A stretch of 13,613 nucleotides of DNA from JAKFFN01 sp964444305. Its GTDB lineage: Bacteria; Sumerlaeota; Sumerlaeia; Sumerlaeales; Sumerlaeaceae. The first letter of the stretch is position 1. Every line of letters begins with the position of its first letter. Positions 6,895 to 13,085 of this stretch are shown here, piece after piece. The notes below the pieces were generated by a model. The model ran no database searches and was not told where the DNA came from. It saw nothing but the letters and a program-made list of their open reading frames with translations. The translations under genes and the position numbers were made by a program. The DNA lies in assembly GCA_964444305.1 (NCBI GenBank), contig CAYUGQ010000076.1, positions 1-13,613 of the forward strand, in the 5' to 3' direction.

Positions 6895-7732
6895 ATGGCA
6901 TCATTGAGCAGATCATACAACGCCGAATCGTGGCGCTTATATAGCGAAGAACGACTCCTAGTCGAGATCGTGACAGGCCAGACGCCGCATCCCGAGCGCA
7001 AGAGTCAATCTTCACCAGAAGCTCCCGCGGCTGAGGATCAGTCTCCAGCGCAGCGCCAATCAGACTCCTGGTGAACATAATCTCGCGCCAGGCAATCGCT
7101 ACTTGGCCGCGTGCCGTCCGTCCTGGCGCTCGAGCGGCCGCGGAGTAAGCCCAGTAACCCAGATCGAAGGCTAGTAGACCTCGTGCAGTGGACTCTAGCC
7201 GTCTAGGGTACCGTCCCGCATAGGTGGGATCGACTAGGTAGAGACCTTCTGCCGCGACTAGGACATTCTCCGAGTGGAAGTCGCCATAGGGAACTGCAAG
7301 TTCACTGTGGAGCAGACGGATCGAACTCACCAGCCGTCTCGCGATGTCACGCTTTCGAGAGTCCCAGTCGGACGCATTGGTGGCCTGTGAAAGCGGAAGA
7401 CCGTCACACCATTCAGTAAGTAGCAAGCCAGCGTTTGGATCGGATGCAACCACTTGAGGGCAGGTCACTCCTGCCTCTCGATCCTTGAGCGTAAGTCCGA
7501 AGCGATGCAAGGCATCGGCCTCCTCTGAAACCGCTTCGGTAGTATTGCCCTGATACTCCGGCCGATAGATCTTTAAAGCTAGCTCGCGATCTTGGAGCGG
7601 ACCACCGAGCCCCCTAAGTCTTAGAACGGCTGCCTGACGTCCGCAAGTCTGTGAAATGACTACTGGATCTCGTAGCCCGGCCCGGGCTAAGAACATGACC
7701 GCCGCAGGCTTGAGCATCGGACCAACCCCCAC
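6881..7732 (-). CDS. Kinase-fold protein (APH / LPS-kinase superfamily)
   Basis: This 283-residue protein has a eukaryotic-kinase-like fold of the aminoglycoside phosphotransferase / Kdo-kinase type (PF01636, PF06293). K54 in ALKIYR corresponds to the ATP-binding lysine. YGDFHSENVLV (149-159) is the catalytic loop, with D151 as base and N156 binding metal; the usual first histidine is tyrosine. LVDPT (167-171) replaces DFG, with D168 as the metal ligand. It should be an active ATP-dependent kinase for a sugar or lipid-linked glycan. GTG 7732 lies two bases after the methyltransferase stop, so the two proteins are almost certainly co-translated; ATG 7717 is an alternative start. It is last in the minus-strand operon and overlaps the GT4 gene tail to tail by 14 bases. 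A resistance-type phosphotransferase is possible by fold but unlikely in this context. Confidence 0.82.
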   Translation of the reverse strand: MGVGPMLKPAAVMFLARAGLRDPVVISQTCGRQAAVLRLRGLGGPLQDRELALKIYRPEYQGNTTEAVSEEADALHRFGLTLKDREAGVTCPQVVASDPNAGLLLTEWCDGLPLSQATNASDWDSRKRDIARRLVSSIRLLHSELAVPYGDFHSENVLVAAEGLYLVDPTYAGRYPRRLESTARGLLAFDLGYWAYSAAARAPGRTARGQVAIAWREIMFTRSLIGAALETDPQPRELLVKIDSCARDAASGLSRSRLGVVLRYISATIRRCMICSMMPFTVR

Positions 7733-7734
7733 GA

Positions 7735-8412
7735 CTACCTAGCCAACCGGTACAACCCGCGTTCGCAGCTCGCGCCATCCGGCGTGAAAGCTGCGTGCCG
7801 TCCAAGAAATGTGACCTCGGCTCCAGGACACGCCGTTTCAAACATCTGAGAAAAGAATCTCCGAGGATCCTCTGGGATCGGGGGTAGACCCCAGCTGCTG
7901 TCGAGTTCCCCCTCGCCGCTCTCAAAGAACATCACCTTATCTGTTCGCGACCAAATCTCGGTTAGATACTGCGTGGCGATCTCCAGCCCGAAGCCTCGGA
8001 CTAGATGGTGCCAGACCGAAAGGAAAAGAATGCAGTCAGCAGAGGGGATTAGCGGGAGTGTCTTCAACTGCAGATCAAGTACCATAATCCCAAGATTGTC
8101 AAGCTGTAGCCGCTCCTTCGTGTACAGCGCGGGTCGATAATACTTGCCGAATCTCTCTATCCCAATGGTGGGTATTCCCCGAAGTGCTAACTCCACCGAG
8201 AAATAGCCAGTGTTGCAGCCGACATCTATTGCTGACCGGGTATCGATTGGGAGGTTCGAGCGGATCGCTTCCCATCTTGATTCTACGCCGGATGATCGTC
8301 TCGCCTTGTGGCGTCCTAGCCAAGGCGCCGGCTGGTAGTCCAGACGCGGGAAGGTGTCGGTTGCGAATCTAGCACGATCAAGAATCTTGTCGACGTAAGC
8401 GCGGTTGATCAC
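7735..8412 (-). CDS. Class I SAM-dependent methyltransferase
   Basis: This 225-residue cytosolic methyltransferase has the Rossmann motif I AIDVGCNTGYFS (61-72), an acidic residue after the second strand (GIERF, E86), and the post-II/IV region ADCILFLSVWHHL (125-137). The substrate cannot be read from the sequence; in this operon a sugar, a phosphate or the glycan chain end is the best guess. GTG 8412 is supported by AAAGGA (8424-8419 on the minus strand), 6 bases before it. The stop is followed after two bases by the kinase start, so both proteins are probably made in equal amounts. The pair has the same order as the fused methyltransferase-kinase WbdD of E. coli O8/O9, which caps O-antigen chains; that parallel is an inference. 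GC is visibly low for the window (55% at 8161-8220). Confidence 0.88.
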   Translation of the reverse strand: MINRAYVDKILDRARFATDTFPRLDYQPAPWLGRHKARRSSGVESRWEAIRSNLPIDTRSAIDVGCNTGYFSVELALRGIPTIGIERFGKYYRPALYTKERLQLDNLGIMVLDLQLKTLPLIPSADCILFLSVWHHLVRGFGLEIATQYLTEIWSRTDKVMFFESGEGELDSSWGLPPIPEDPRRFFSQMFETACPGAEVTFLGRHAAFTPDGASCERGLYRLAR

Positions 8413-8418
8413 CAGAAA

Positions 8419-8424
8419 TCCTTT
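8419..8424 (-). promoter_or_regulatory. Ribosome binding site of the methyltransferase gene
   Basis: On the minus strand AAAGGA lies 6 bases before GTG 8412, in the 34-base gap after the flippase gene. It supports a GTG start. Confidence 0.6.
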
Positions 8425-8446
8425 CTTAACAATTGAATCGGTAGGT

Positions 8447-9751
8447 TCATGGTGATGTAGGTCCCTCGCGGTTTATCAGCAGCGGTTCTGGCGATCTGAC
8501 GGAGCGAGAGGCGTCGCCAAACTGGCGCCACCAGATGATGCACCCCAGCATGCCTGGAATGGCTTGCCCGATCAGGGCTCCTTGGGCTCCATCTGCCCAG
8601 GCACCCACAAGTCCACAGGAGAGAATGAATGGTGCCGTAATGCTTCGAATCTTGAAGGCGCGTCGAGGTTCTTCCAGTACTCGCAAACCCACATTTGCGC
8701 CGGTGGAGAGCGCCGATGACACTAGAACCAAACTGTAGCTCAGAAGGAGCGTCCGGGCAGGAGCCCAGCTTTCGCCAAGAAGTGCCTCCCCTGTTTCGAA
8801 CGGTAGTAACCGCATAAGGATCGCCCATAAGACAGTCGCACCTATCAGAGCGCCGGTGGCCACTCTCACAACTGAGATCAACAGCGTTGTACTGCGGTTG
8901 AGTGCTCGCGCTCCCTCTGGTATCAATAGGGCAACGCTCGCCATCAGCAGGACGTTAACAGGCCCAAAGGCCACTTGGACGCCTCTTATCGCTCCAGAGG
9001 CTCCGACGCCAGCGATGATGGCGGTACCAAAGACCATGAGCTGGCCGACGCCCGTTCTAACAAGAAAGTCGCCCAGGAGGCTCGGCCACATATCCTTCTG
9101 GTCTCGGAGCCACTGACGTGTCGAACCGGGTGTCGGCACTATGCGAGCTTGGAGCCCGCCGATCAGAGCTGCGATTCCTGCGGAGGCGCCCCACGCTAGT
9201 AGAGAGACATGGCTACTCGGTTGAACCGAGCGCTGGTCGAGCACGAGCATAATGACTAAGAATGTCCCGCCCCATATAACATCATTCAGCAACGCAGACG
9301 CTGGCTTAGCGGCCGAGAAGAAGCCGAATCGCCAGGCATCCTGAAGAAGAAGCATTGGAAGGGTGATGGCGAGTGCAATCAGGTTGCGGGTGAGTGGGCT
9401 GGTCGTCGCCACCGAAAGCCCAAGTATCGCTACGCTAAGAATCAAGCCGATGCCAAGGGAGCTACCAGCCGCAGCTTTTGTGGCTGCCCGCCAGGTTCGA
9501 TAGTCCCCTGCCGAGTGCCTGATAGCAAGCGGGCCCGTCGCCAGCGCCCGCCCGAGTCCCAAGGCGAGAGTGTATATGGCGAATGCCAGTGCGAAGGTGC
9601 CGAACGCCTCGGCGTCACTTGCTCGGGCGACGGCCACGCTGAGGCCGAGGTTCGTAAGGCTCGAGACGCCCTGATCGAGGGTCGTCCAGAGCACCCTGCC
9701 ACCAAGAGGGAGCATTCGCACGTAGCGCCGAGCGTGCCGTACTCGGGTCAT
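8447..9751 (-). CDS. Wzx-type polysaccharide flippase (MOP superfamily)
   Basis: This 434-residue integral membrane protein has about a dozen hydrophobic segments spread over its length and short charged loops, the pattern of MOP/PST flippases that move undecaprenyl-linked repeat units to the outer face. Its N-terminus (WTTLDQGVSSLTNLGLSVAV, then AEAFGTFALAFAIYTL) matches the typical start of Polysacc_synt-type proteins, with the first helix followed by the E.FG.F segment. The basic N-terminus (RVRHARRYVR) favours a cytoplasmic start. ATG 9751 is 17 bases after the upstream stop and has no strong Shine-Dalgarno sequence, so coupled translation is likely. It lies directly downstream of the polymerase/ligase gene, the usual wzy-wzx pairing. 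Flippases diverge fast, so the substrate cannot be inferred. Confidence 0.85.
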   Translation of the reverse strand: MTRVRHARRYVRMLPLGGRVLWTTLDQGVSSLTNLGLSVAVARASDAEAFGTFALAFAIYTLALGLGRALATGPLAIRHSAGDYRTWRAATKAAAGSSLGIGLILSVAILGLSVATTSPLTRNLIALAITLPMLLLQDAWRFGFFSAAKPASALLNDVIWGGTFLVIMLVLDQRSVQPSSHVSLLAWGASAGIAALIGGLQARIVPTPGSTRQWLRDQKDMWPSLLGDFLVRTGVGQLMVFGTAIIAGVGASGAIRGVQVAFGPVNVLLMASVALLIPEGARALNRSTTLLISVVRVATGALIGATVLWAILMRLLPFETGEALLGESWAPARTLLLSYSLVLVSSALSTGANVGLRVLEEPRRAFKIRSITAPFILSCGLVGAWADGAQGALIGQAIPGMLGCIIWWRQFGDASRSVRSPEPLLINREGPTSP

Positions 9752-9768
9752 CGAATGTTCACTGGAGC

Positions 9769-11268
9769 TCAGTCTGCCGTCTCAGGAGCGCAAGCTCTGG
9801 CATCATCAGCTTCCACATCCTGCGCGGGGGGACACGGTCTCAAGCCTGATACGTGCGATCGCCGGAGATCCTTGCGCCAGACCTCGGGAAATTCGACGGA
9901 ACCGATTACAGCCCCCATCAACAGCATGTAGGCCATGCCTCGGTACGCAAAGCCGAAGGCAGGCTGCGTCAACGCTGTCATTAGCATGGCCATTTGCAGC
10001 GCGATGAGCCACCATCCTCGGCGATAGTGAGGAGCAGCGCGAATGGCCCACCAGCCAATGGACCCGATAAGCGCGAGCCAGGGCACCAGCCCCATAACCC
10101 CGGTACGAGCCCAGACCTCGAGGGGATCATTATGGGGCTTACGCACCGCGATCTCACCATCTAACTTAAACCCTCCGAACAGGTCTGGGCCGTACCCGAG
10201 GCCAACGAGCCATCCCTGCGGAGCGGCTTCGACCGCATCAACTAGTTCCGGCCAGGCTTCCGCTCGATGTCGTGCGCTGCCAGCCCCGGGACCGTCTTCC
10301 CCCAAGAGCGTCATCATTTGCGTGGCCACAGTCTCGAGTCCTACTTCCTGACCAAGACGACCAGGGAGGGGCGGAATGACTGCCAGTACTACCACGCCCA
10401 TGGCAACAGCGAGTCCTAGTCTACGAACGACCCTAGTGGCGCTGGTTGAGCCTCTACCGGGGGCCCAGAGGCTATGGGCGGCGTATCCTACAGTTACAGC
10501 TAGAAGGGTCGCAATATATTGGCCTCGTGCTTGGGCCATTAGGAGTATCACTAAGGAGCCGCCAGCAAGAACTAGGCCCGAACGCTGTCGTTCTTGGAGA
10601 AACCAGAACAATAGTAGGACCGCCACGAAGGCGGCATTTATGAATCCCAAAAGTGGTGTTGGTCGTTGAATCCCCACGGTTGGTCCCGCCGCCTCTATTA
10701 GATCGCGTAGCGGGTATAGGGCATACCATCCGAGCGCCATCATCCATACCGTGCGAAGCCACCGTTCAAGCCGGGCCTGTCCGAGAACGCGACCGACAGC
10801 CACGCCTACAAAAACTCCCCACGCTTCTAGGACATATAGCGCATCTCGGCCCGCTACTACCCCATGCCGGGGCACGTCTATAGCTAGGCGAACGACGGCC
10901 ACGGCCGTAACAACAATGAGTAGAAGGTATAGCCTGCGAGCTAAACCCGACCTTGTGGTCGGCCACCATATGGGAAATGAAGCGACGAGACTATATAGCA
11001 GGACAATGTCGACGAGTGGAACGCTAATTTGACCTATGGCAAACGGGATATTGTTAAACCCGTACGACAGGATTATCAGCCCTGTCAATACCGACCATGT
11101 CAAGAATAGCCATGCATTGGTAGGTAGGAGACATAGCGCTACGGCCGCTCCGGCGAGTGCTAGCGCAAATTGTGGTGAGTGCGGAATCAACAGCCCACAA
11201 ACGACACCGACCCCGAGCAAGGGGACTCTTAGTACCGCGGGGGTCAGCGAGAGAGCCTGCAAGGTCAT
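9769..11268 (-). CDS. O-antigen ligase / Wzy polymerase-type membrane protein
   Basis: This 499-residue protein has roughly 10-12 membrane segments and a large extracytoplasmic loop in its second half, as in the O-antigen ligase/polymerase family (PF04932). Family marks are QARGQYIATLLAVTV, then in the loop GSARHRAEAWPEL with the conserved arginine, GLGYGPDLFGG, and KPHNDPLEVWARTGVMGLV carrying the conserved histidine before the next helix. In a monoderm it would polymerise the repeat unit or attach the finished polymer to the wall or a lipid. ATG 11268 lies 39 bases after the TagA-like gene's stop, without a clear Shine-Dalgarno sequence. Its polar C-terminal tail of about 45 residues, with two cysteines, is unusual and of unknown role. 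GC is low here (52% at 10921-10980) and A/T-ending codons are frequent, unlike the flanking genes. Polymerase versus ligase is undecided. Confidence 0.87.
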   Translation of the reverse strand: MTLQALSLTPAVLRVPLLGVGVVCGLLIPHSPQFALALAGAAVALCLLPTNAWLFLTWSVLTGLIILSYGFNNIPFAIGQISVPLVDIVLLYSLVASFPIWWPTTRSGLARRLYLLLIVVTAVAVVRLAIDVPRHGVVAGRDALYVLEAWGVFVGVAVGRVLGQARLERWLRTVWMMALGWYALYPLRDLIEAAGPTVGIQRPTPLLGFINAAFVAVLLLFWFLQERQRSGLVLAGGSLVILLMAQARGQYIATLLAVTVGYAAHSLWAPGRGSTSATRVVRRLGLAVAMGVVVLAVIPPLPGRLGQEVGLETVATQMMTLLGEDGPGAGSARHRAEAWPELVDAVEAAPQGWLVGLGYGPDLFGGFKLDGEIAVRKPHNDPLEVWARTGVMGLVPWLALIGSIGWWAIRAAPHYRRGWWLIALQMAMLMTALTQPAFGFAYRGMAYMLLMGAVIGSVEFPEVWRKDLRRSHVSGLRPCPPAQDVEADDARACAPETAD

Positions 11269-11307
11269 GCTTTGGTGAGGAGCCGGGGCTCGCCGTGTGC
11301 CATGACG

Positions 11308-12060
11308 TCAATCCACGATGTGGGGCCGGGGGCTTAATGCTGCTCGAAGGAAGATCGCGTTCCCAACAAGGTAACGCTTCGCCAATCGGCGGGGCTCGGT
11401 CGCTAGGCGAAAGGCCCATTCGAGGCCCGCTTGTTGCAGCAATGGTGGCGCTTGCTTCTTTAAACCGGCATGAAAGTCGAACGCCGCTCCCACGGCCACC
11501 AATGGGGTCGAGATCCGTTCACGAAACTGGTCTACGAAGATGTCCTGAAGGGGCGTTCCCAGGCCGACCCATACAACACTGGCTTCAGCTTGGATGATCC
11601 GACGAACGAGGTCACTCTCTTCTTTATCGGAAAGGGTCCTATGCGGATGAGGCTCAGCGCCAACTATATCGATGCCAGGGTATTCGTTGAACAGATGGCT
11701 TTTGAGTTTCTGGATAACTTCAGGAGTGCTTCCGTACAGGTAATGGCGAAGACCATGGTGTCGACCCTGGTCGAGAGTTTCAAGCATGACATCAGGTCCG
11801 TAAGCGCGGTCGGCGATACTGATACCTAGGCGACGAGCGATCCAAACCAAAGGCATCCCGTCTGGCAGGTTGAGATCGCCCCGATTGAGAGCATCCTCGA
11901 GGTCCTTGTCCTTGGAGGTCAGAGAGAGGGTGTAGGCGTTGCAGAGGTGGACGGCCGCGGGCTGCCCGGCGCGCTTGATGATCTCAGAAGACGCCTGATG
12001 GGCGTCCATCGGGTCAATACGAACGCCTGCGACCATCATTGAGGGCTTGGGTTCGTTCAA
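11308..12060 (-). CDS. WecG/TagA/CpsF-family glycosyltransferase (GT26)
   Basis: This 250-residue membrane-associated glycosyltransferase adds the second sugar (ManNAc in classical TagA or WecG) to an undecaprenyl-PP-sugar. The family pattern (PF03808) is complete: CNAYTLSLTSKD (40-51), NLPDGMPLVW (64-73) with D67 at the position of the catalytic aspartate in TagA, HYLYGSTPEVIQKL (106-119), VWVGLGTPLQD (163-173), VGAAFDFHAGLKKQAP (190-205) and the C-terminal AGLEWAFRLATEPRRLAKRY (211-230), which mediates membrane targeting and substrate closure in TagA. Length is typical. The start is TTG 12060, with no clear ribosome binding site; ATG 12039 would lose 7 non-conserved residues. A 111-base gap separates it from the phosphoglycosyl transferase gene upstream. 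With the TagF-like enzyme it supports a teichoic-acid-like product, although CpsF-type capsule loci also use this family. Confidence 0.93.
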   Translation of the reverse strand: MNEPKPSMMVAGVRIDPMDAHQASSEIIKRAGQPAAVHLCNAYTLSLTSKDKDLEDALNRGDLNLPDGMPLVWIARRLGISIADRAYGPDVMLETLDQGRHHGLRHYLYGSTPEVIQKLKSHLFNEYPGIDIVGAEPHPHRTLSDKEESDLVRRIIQAEASVVWVGLGTPLQDIFVDQFRERISTPLVAVGAAFDFHAGLKKQAPPLLQQAGLEWAFRLATEPRRLAKRYLVGNAIFLRAALSPRPHIVD

Positions 12061-12152
12061 GGTGTAACCATGGTGCTAGGACGGCTGGGACGGCGGAAGC
12101 TTGGTTTGAAGAAGTGGACAGTGCGGCCTGGGGTTAGCGGCTCAGAGCAGCA

Positions 12153-12173
12153 GACGTGCCGAATGTGCACGTC
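12153..12173. repeat. Hairpin overlapping the phosphoglycosyl transferase stop codon
   Basis: GACGTGC (12153-12159) and GCACGTC (12167-12173) form a perfect 7-base stem with a 7-base loop, the last stem bases lying in the minus-strand TGA stop (12174-12172). It stands at the head of a 111-base gap before the TagA-like gene. With no T-run after it, it is not a classical terminator; an mRNA processing or stability element, or partial attenuation, would fit. Confidence 0.4.
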
Positions 12174-12876
12174 AGCCTCCTACGACGGTCATGGCAAAGT
12201 CATCGGCTCTAACCTCGGGCAACTCGACCCAATCGGGGAGTTCGTTGAGGCTGACCGTTCCGCCGGCGGGCATGTACAGGCGCACCGTCTTGGCCAGCAC
12301 CCACATGTCGAGGCGGGGACTCCAGCTGGTGAGGTAAATCGTGTCGAACTCTGGCGTCTCGCTGATGAGGCCGGCGCTGCCGGTGCTGATCTGCCACAAG
12401 CCAGTGAGCCCCGGGCGTACTGACTCTCGGAGCTGGGCGAACTCGTCAGAGAAGCCCTCGGTCAGATGGGGCATCTCAGGTCGTGGGCCGATGAGGCTCA
12501 TGTGGCCGACGAGGACGGTCCACAGCTGGGGAAGCTCGTCTAGATGTGACTTCCGGAGGAACCGGCCCCAAGGCGGGACCTCGACCGATGCGAGCTGGTG
12601 CTTGTCGGCGGTGCTCGGCGTTTCGACTGGGAGGCTGCGGACCTTCGGCACCGGTATGAGTCGACCGTGGCGGCCCAGCCGGTGCTGTACGAACAGGGGA
12701 TTGGCCCGAAAGGCGACCGCCGAGCCCAGCAGCAGCAAAGCCAGGAGAGGAAGTGAGAACAGGAGTCCGGCGCCGGCCACCGTCATGTCGACGGCGCGCT
12801 TTGCCATCCGAGCACCTCGTCGGGTCGCCAGGGGCGAAGTCATAGGCAGACGCTCGATTTTCTGAGGTTCCGCCAC
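12172..12876 (-). CDS. Undecaprenyl-phosphate phosphoglycosyl transferase (PF02397)
   Basis: This 234-residue monotopic enzyme starts polymer synthesis by moving a sugar-1-phosphate from a UDP-sugar to undecaprenyl phosphate. Residues 28-56 form one hydrophobic segment with P43, fitting the re-entrant helix of PglC-type enzymes. NPLFVQHRLGRHG, PKVRSL (78-82), GRFLRKSHLDELPQL with the catalytic Asp-Glu dyad D113/E114, SLIGPRPEMP and RPGLTGLWQIS follow in family order. The usual GDMS before GPRP is GHMS here. The protein is of the short class, lacking the extra N-terminal membrane domain of WbaP/WcaJ. GTG 12876 is chosen because GGGAG (12888-12884, minus strand) lies 7 bases upstream; ATG 12843 and longer starts to 12939 are alternatives. 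It appears to be first in the minus-strand operon. Its GC (67% at 12721-12780) matches the flanks, not the operon core. Confidence 0.93.
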   Translation of the reverse strand: MAEPQKIERLPMTSPLATRRGARMAKRAVDMTVAGAGLLFSLPLLALLLLGSAVAFRANPLFVQHRLGRHGRLIPVPKVRSLPVETPSTADKHQLASVEVPPWGRFLRKSHLDELPQLWTVLVGHMSLIGPRPEMPHLTEGFSDEFAQLRESVRPGLTGLWQISTGSAGLISETPEFDTIYLTSWSPRLDMWVLAKTVRLYMPAGGTVSLNELPDWVELPEVRADDFAMTVVGG

Positions 12877-12883
12877 TCTCACG

Positions 12884-12888
12884 CTCCC
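12884..12888 (-). promoter_or_regulatory. Ribosome binding site deciding the phosphoglycosyl transferase start
   Basis: GGGAG on the minus strand, 7 bases before GTG 12876. It argues against the much longer reading from 12939, whose extra residues run through the palindrome and promoter-like sequence. Confidence 0.5.
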
Positions 12889-12895
12889 GGGACGA

Positions 12896-12909
12896 CGTTT
12901 ACGTAAACG
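12896..12909. promoter_or_regulatory. Perfect 14-base palindrome, candidate operator
   Basis: CGTTTACGTAAACG equals its own reverse complement over all 14 bases. It lies between the predicted -10 element and the ribosome binding site of the phosphoglycosyl transferase gene, covering the predicted transcription start near 12905, where a bound dimeric repressor would block transcription. In random sequence such palindromes occur about once per 16 kb, so one is expected by chance in the window but only about 0.01 in this 209-base gap. I cannot assign it to a named regulator. Confidence 0.5.
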
Positions 12910-12911
12910 GC

Positions 12912-12939
12912 AGGCTAGATGTGGATGACCATTGTCCAA
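12912..12939 (-). promoter_or_regulatory. Possible promoter of the minus-strand polymer operon
   Basis: On the minus strand TTGGAC (12939-12934) and TAGCCT (12917-12912) are spaced by 16 bases, resembling TTGACA and the actinobacterial TANNNT -10 pattern. Transcription would start near 12905, inside the palindrome, leaving a 5' leader of about 29 bases before GTG 12876. This is a consensus match by eye only. Confidence 0.4.
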
Positions 12940-12952
12940 GAACTCTGGGCTA

Positions 12953-12967
12953 TGTCACTACATGACA
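12953..12967. promoter_or_regulatory. Inverted repeat TGTCA-N5-TGACA upstream of the promoter
   Basis: TGTCA (12953-12957) and TGACA (12963-12967) form a symmetric pair centred about 55 bases before the predicted start of the minus-strand operon, a common position for an activator site. The half-sites are only 5 bases long, so chance is possible. Confidence 0.3.
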
Positions 12968-13054
12968 GTAGGTGAACCAGTGTTGTGAAGGCTGGTATCC
13001 CCCTGCTCCCCACGCTGACTCCATCGGCCCGGGCACAGCCGAGCTGAGCGGCAT

Positions 13055-13072
13055 CCGTTCCCGTTCCCGTTG
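13055..13072. repeat. Three tandem CCGTTC-type hexamers
   Basis: CCGTTC, CCGTTC and CCGTTG stand in tandem just beyond the 3' end of the second EAL gene. The array is short and has no known role; slippage is a sufficient explanation. Confidence 0.35.
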
Positions 13073-13085
13073 CCCCGCCCTCTCG

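Noticed and set aside
9515..9931. Plus-strand open frame of 138 codons
   Set aside because: It is antisense to the flippase and polymerase genes, with low-complexity basic residues typical of shadow frames in GC-rich DNA.
11269..11307. Minus-strand 12-residue open frame from ATG 11304 ending in ATGA at the Wzy-type start
   Set aside because: No Shine-Dalgarno sequence precedes it and such short frames are common; the overlap alone is not enough.
11470..11829. Plus-strand open frame of 119 codons with protein-like composition
   Set aside because: It lies wholly antisense to the well-conserved WecG/TagA/CpsF gene and matches no family I recognise.
12877..12939. N-terminal extension of the phosphoglycosyl transferase from 12939
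   Set aside because: It would run through the palindrome and promoter-like elements, and GTG 12876 has a GGGAG at the right distance.
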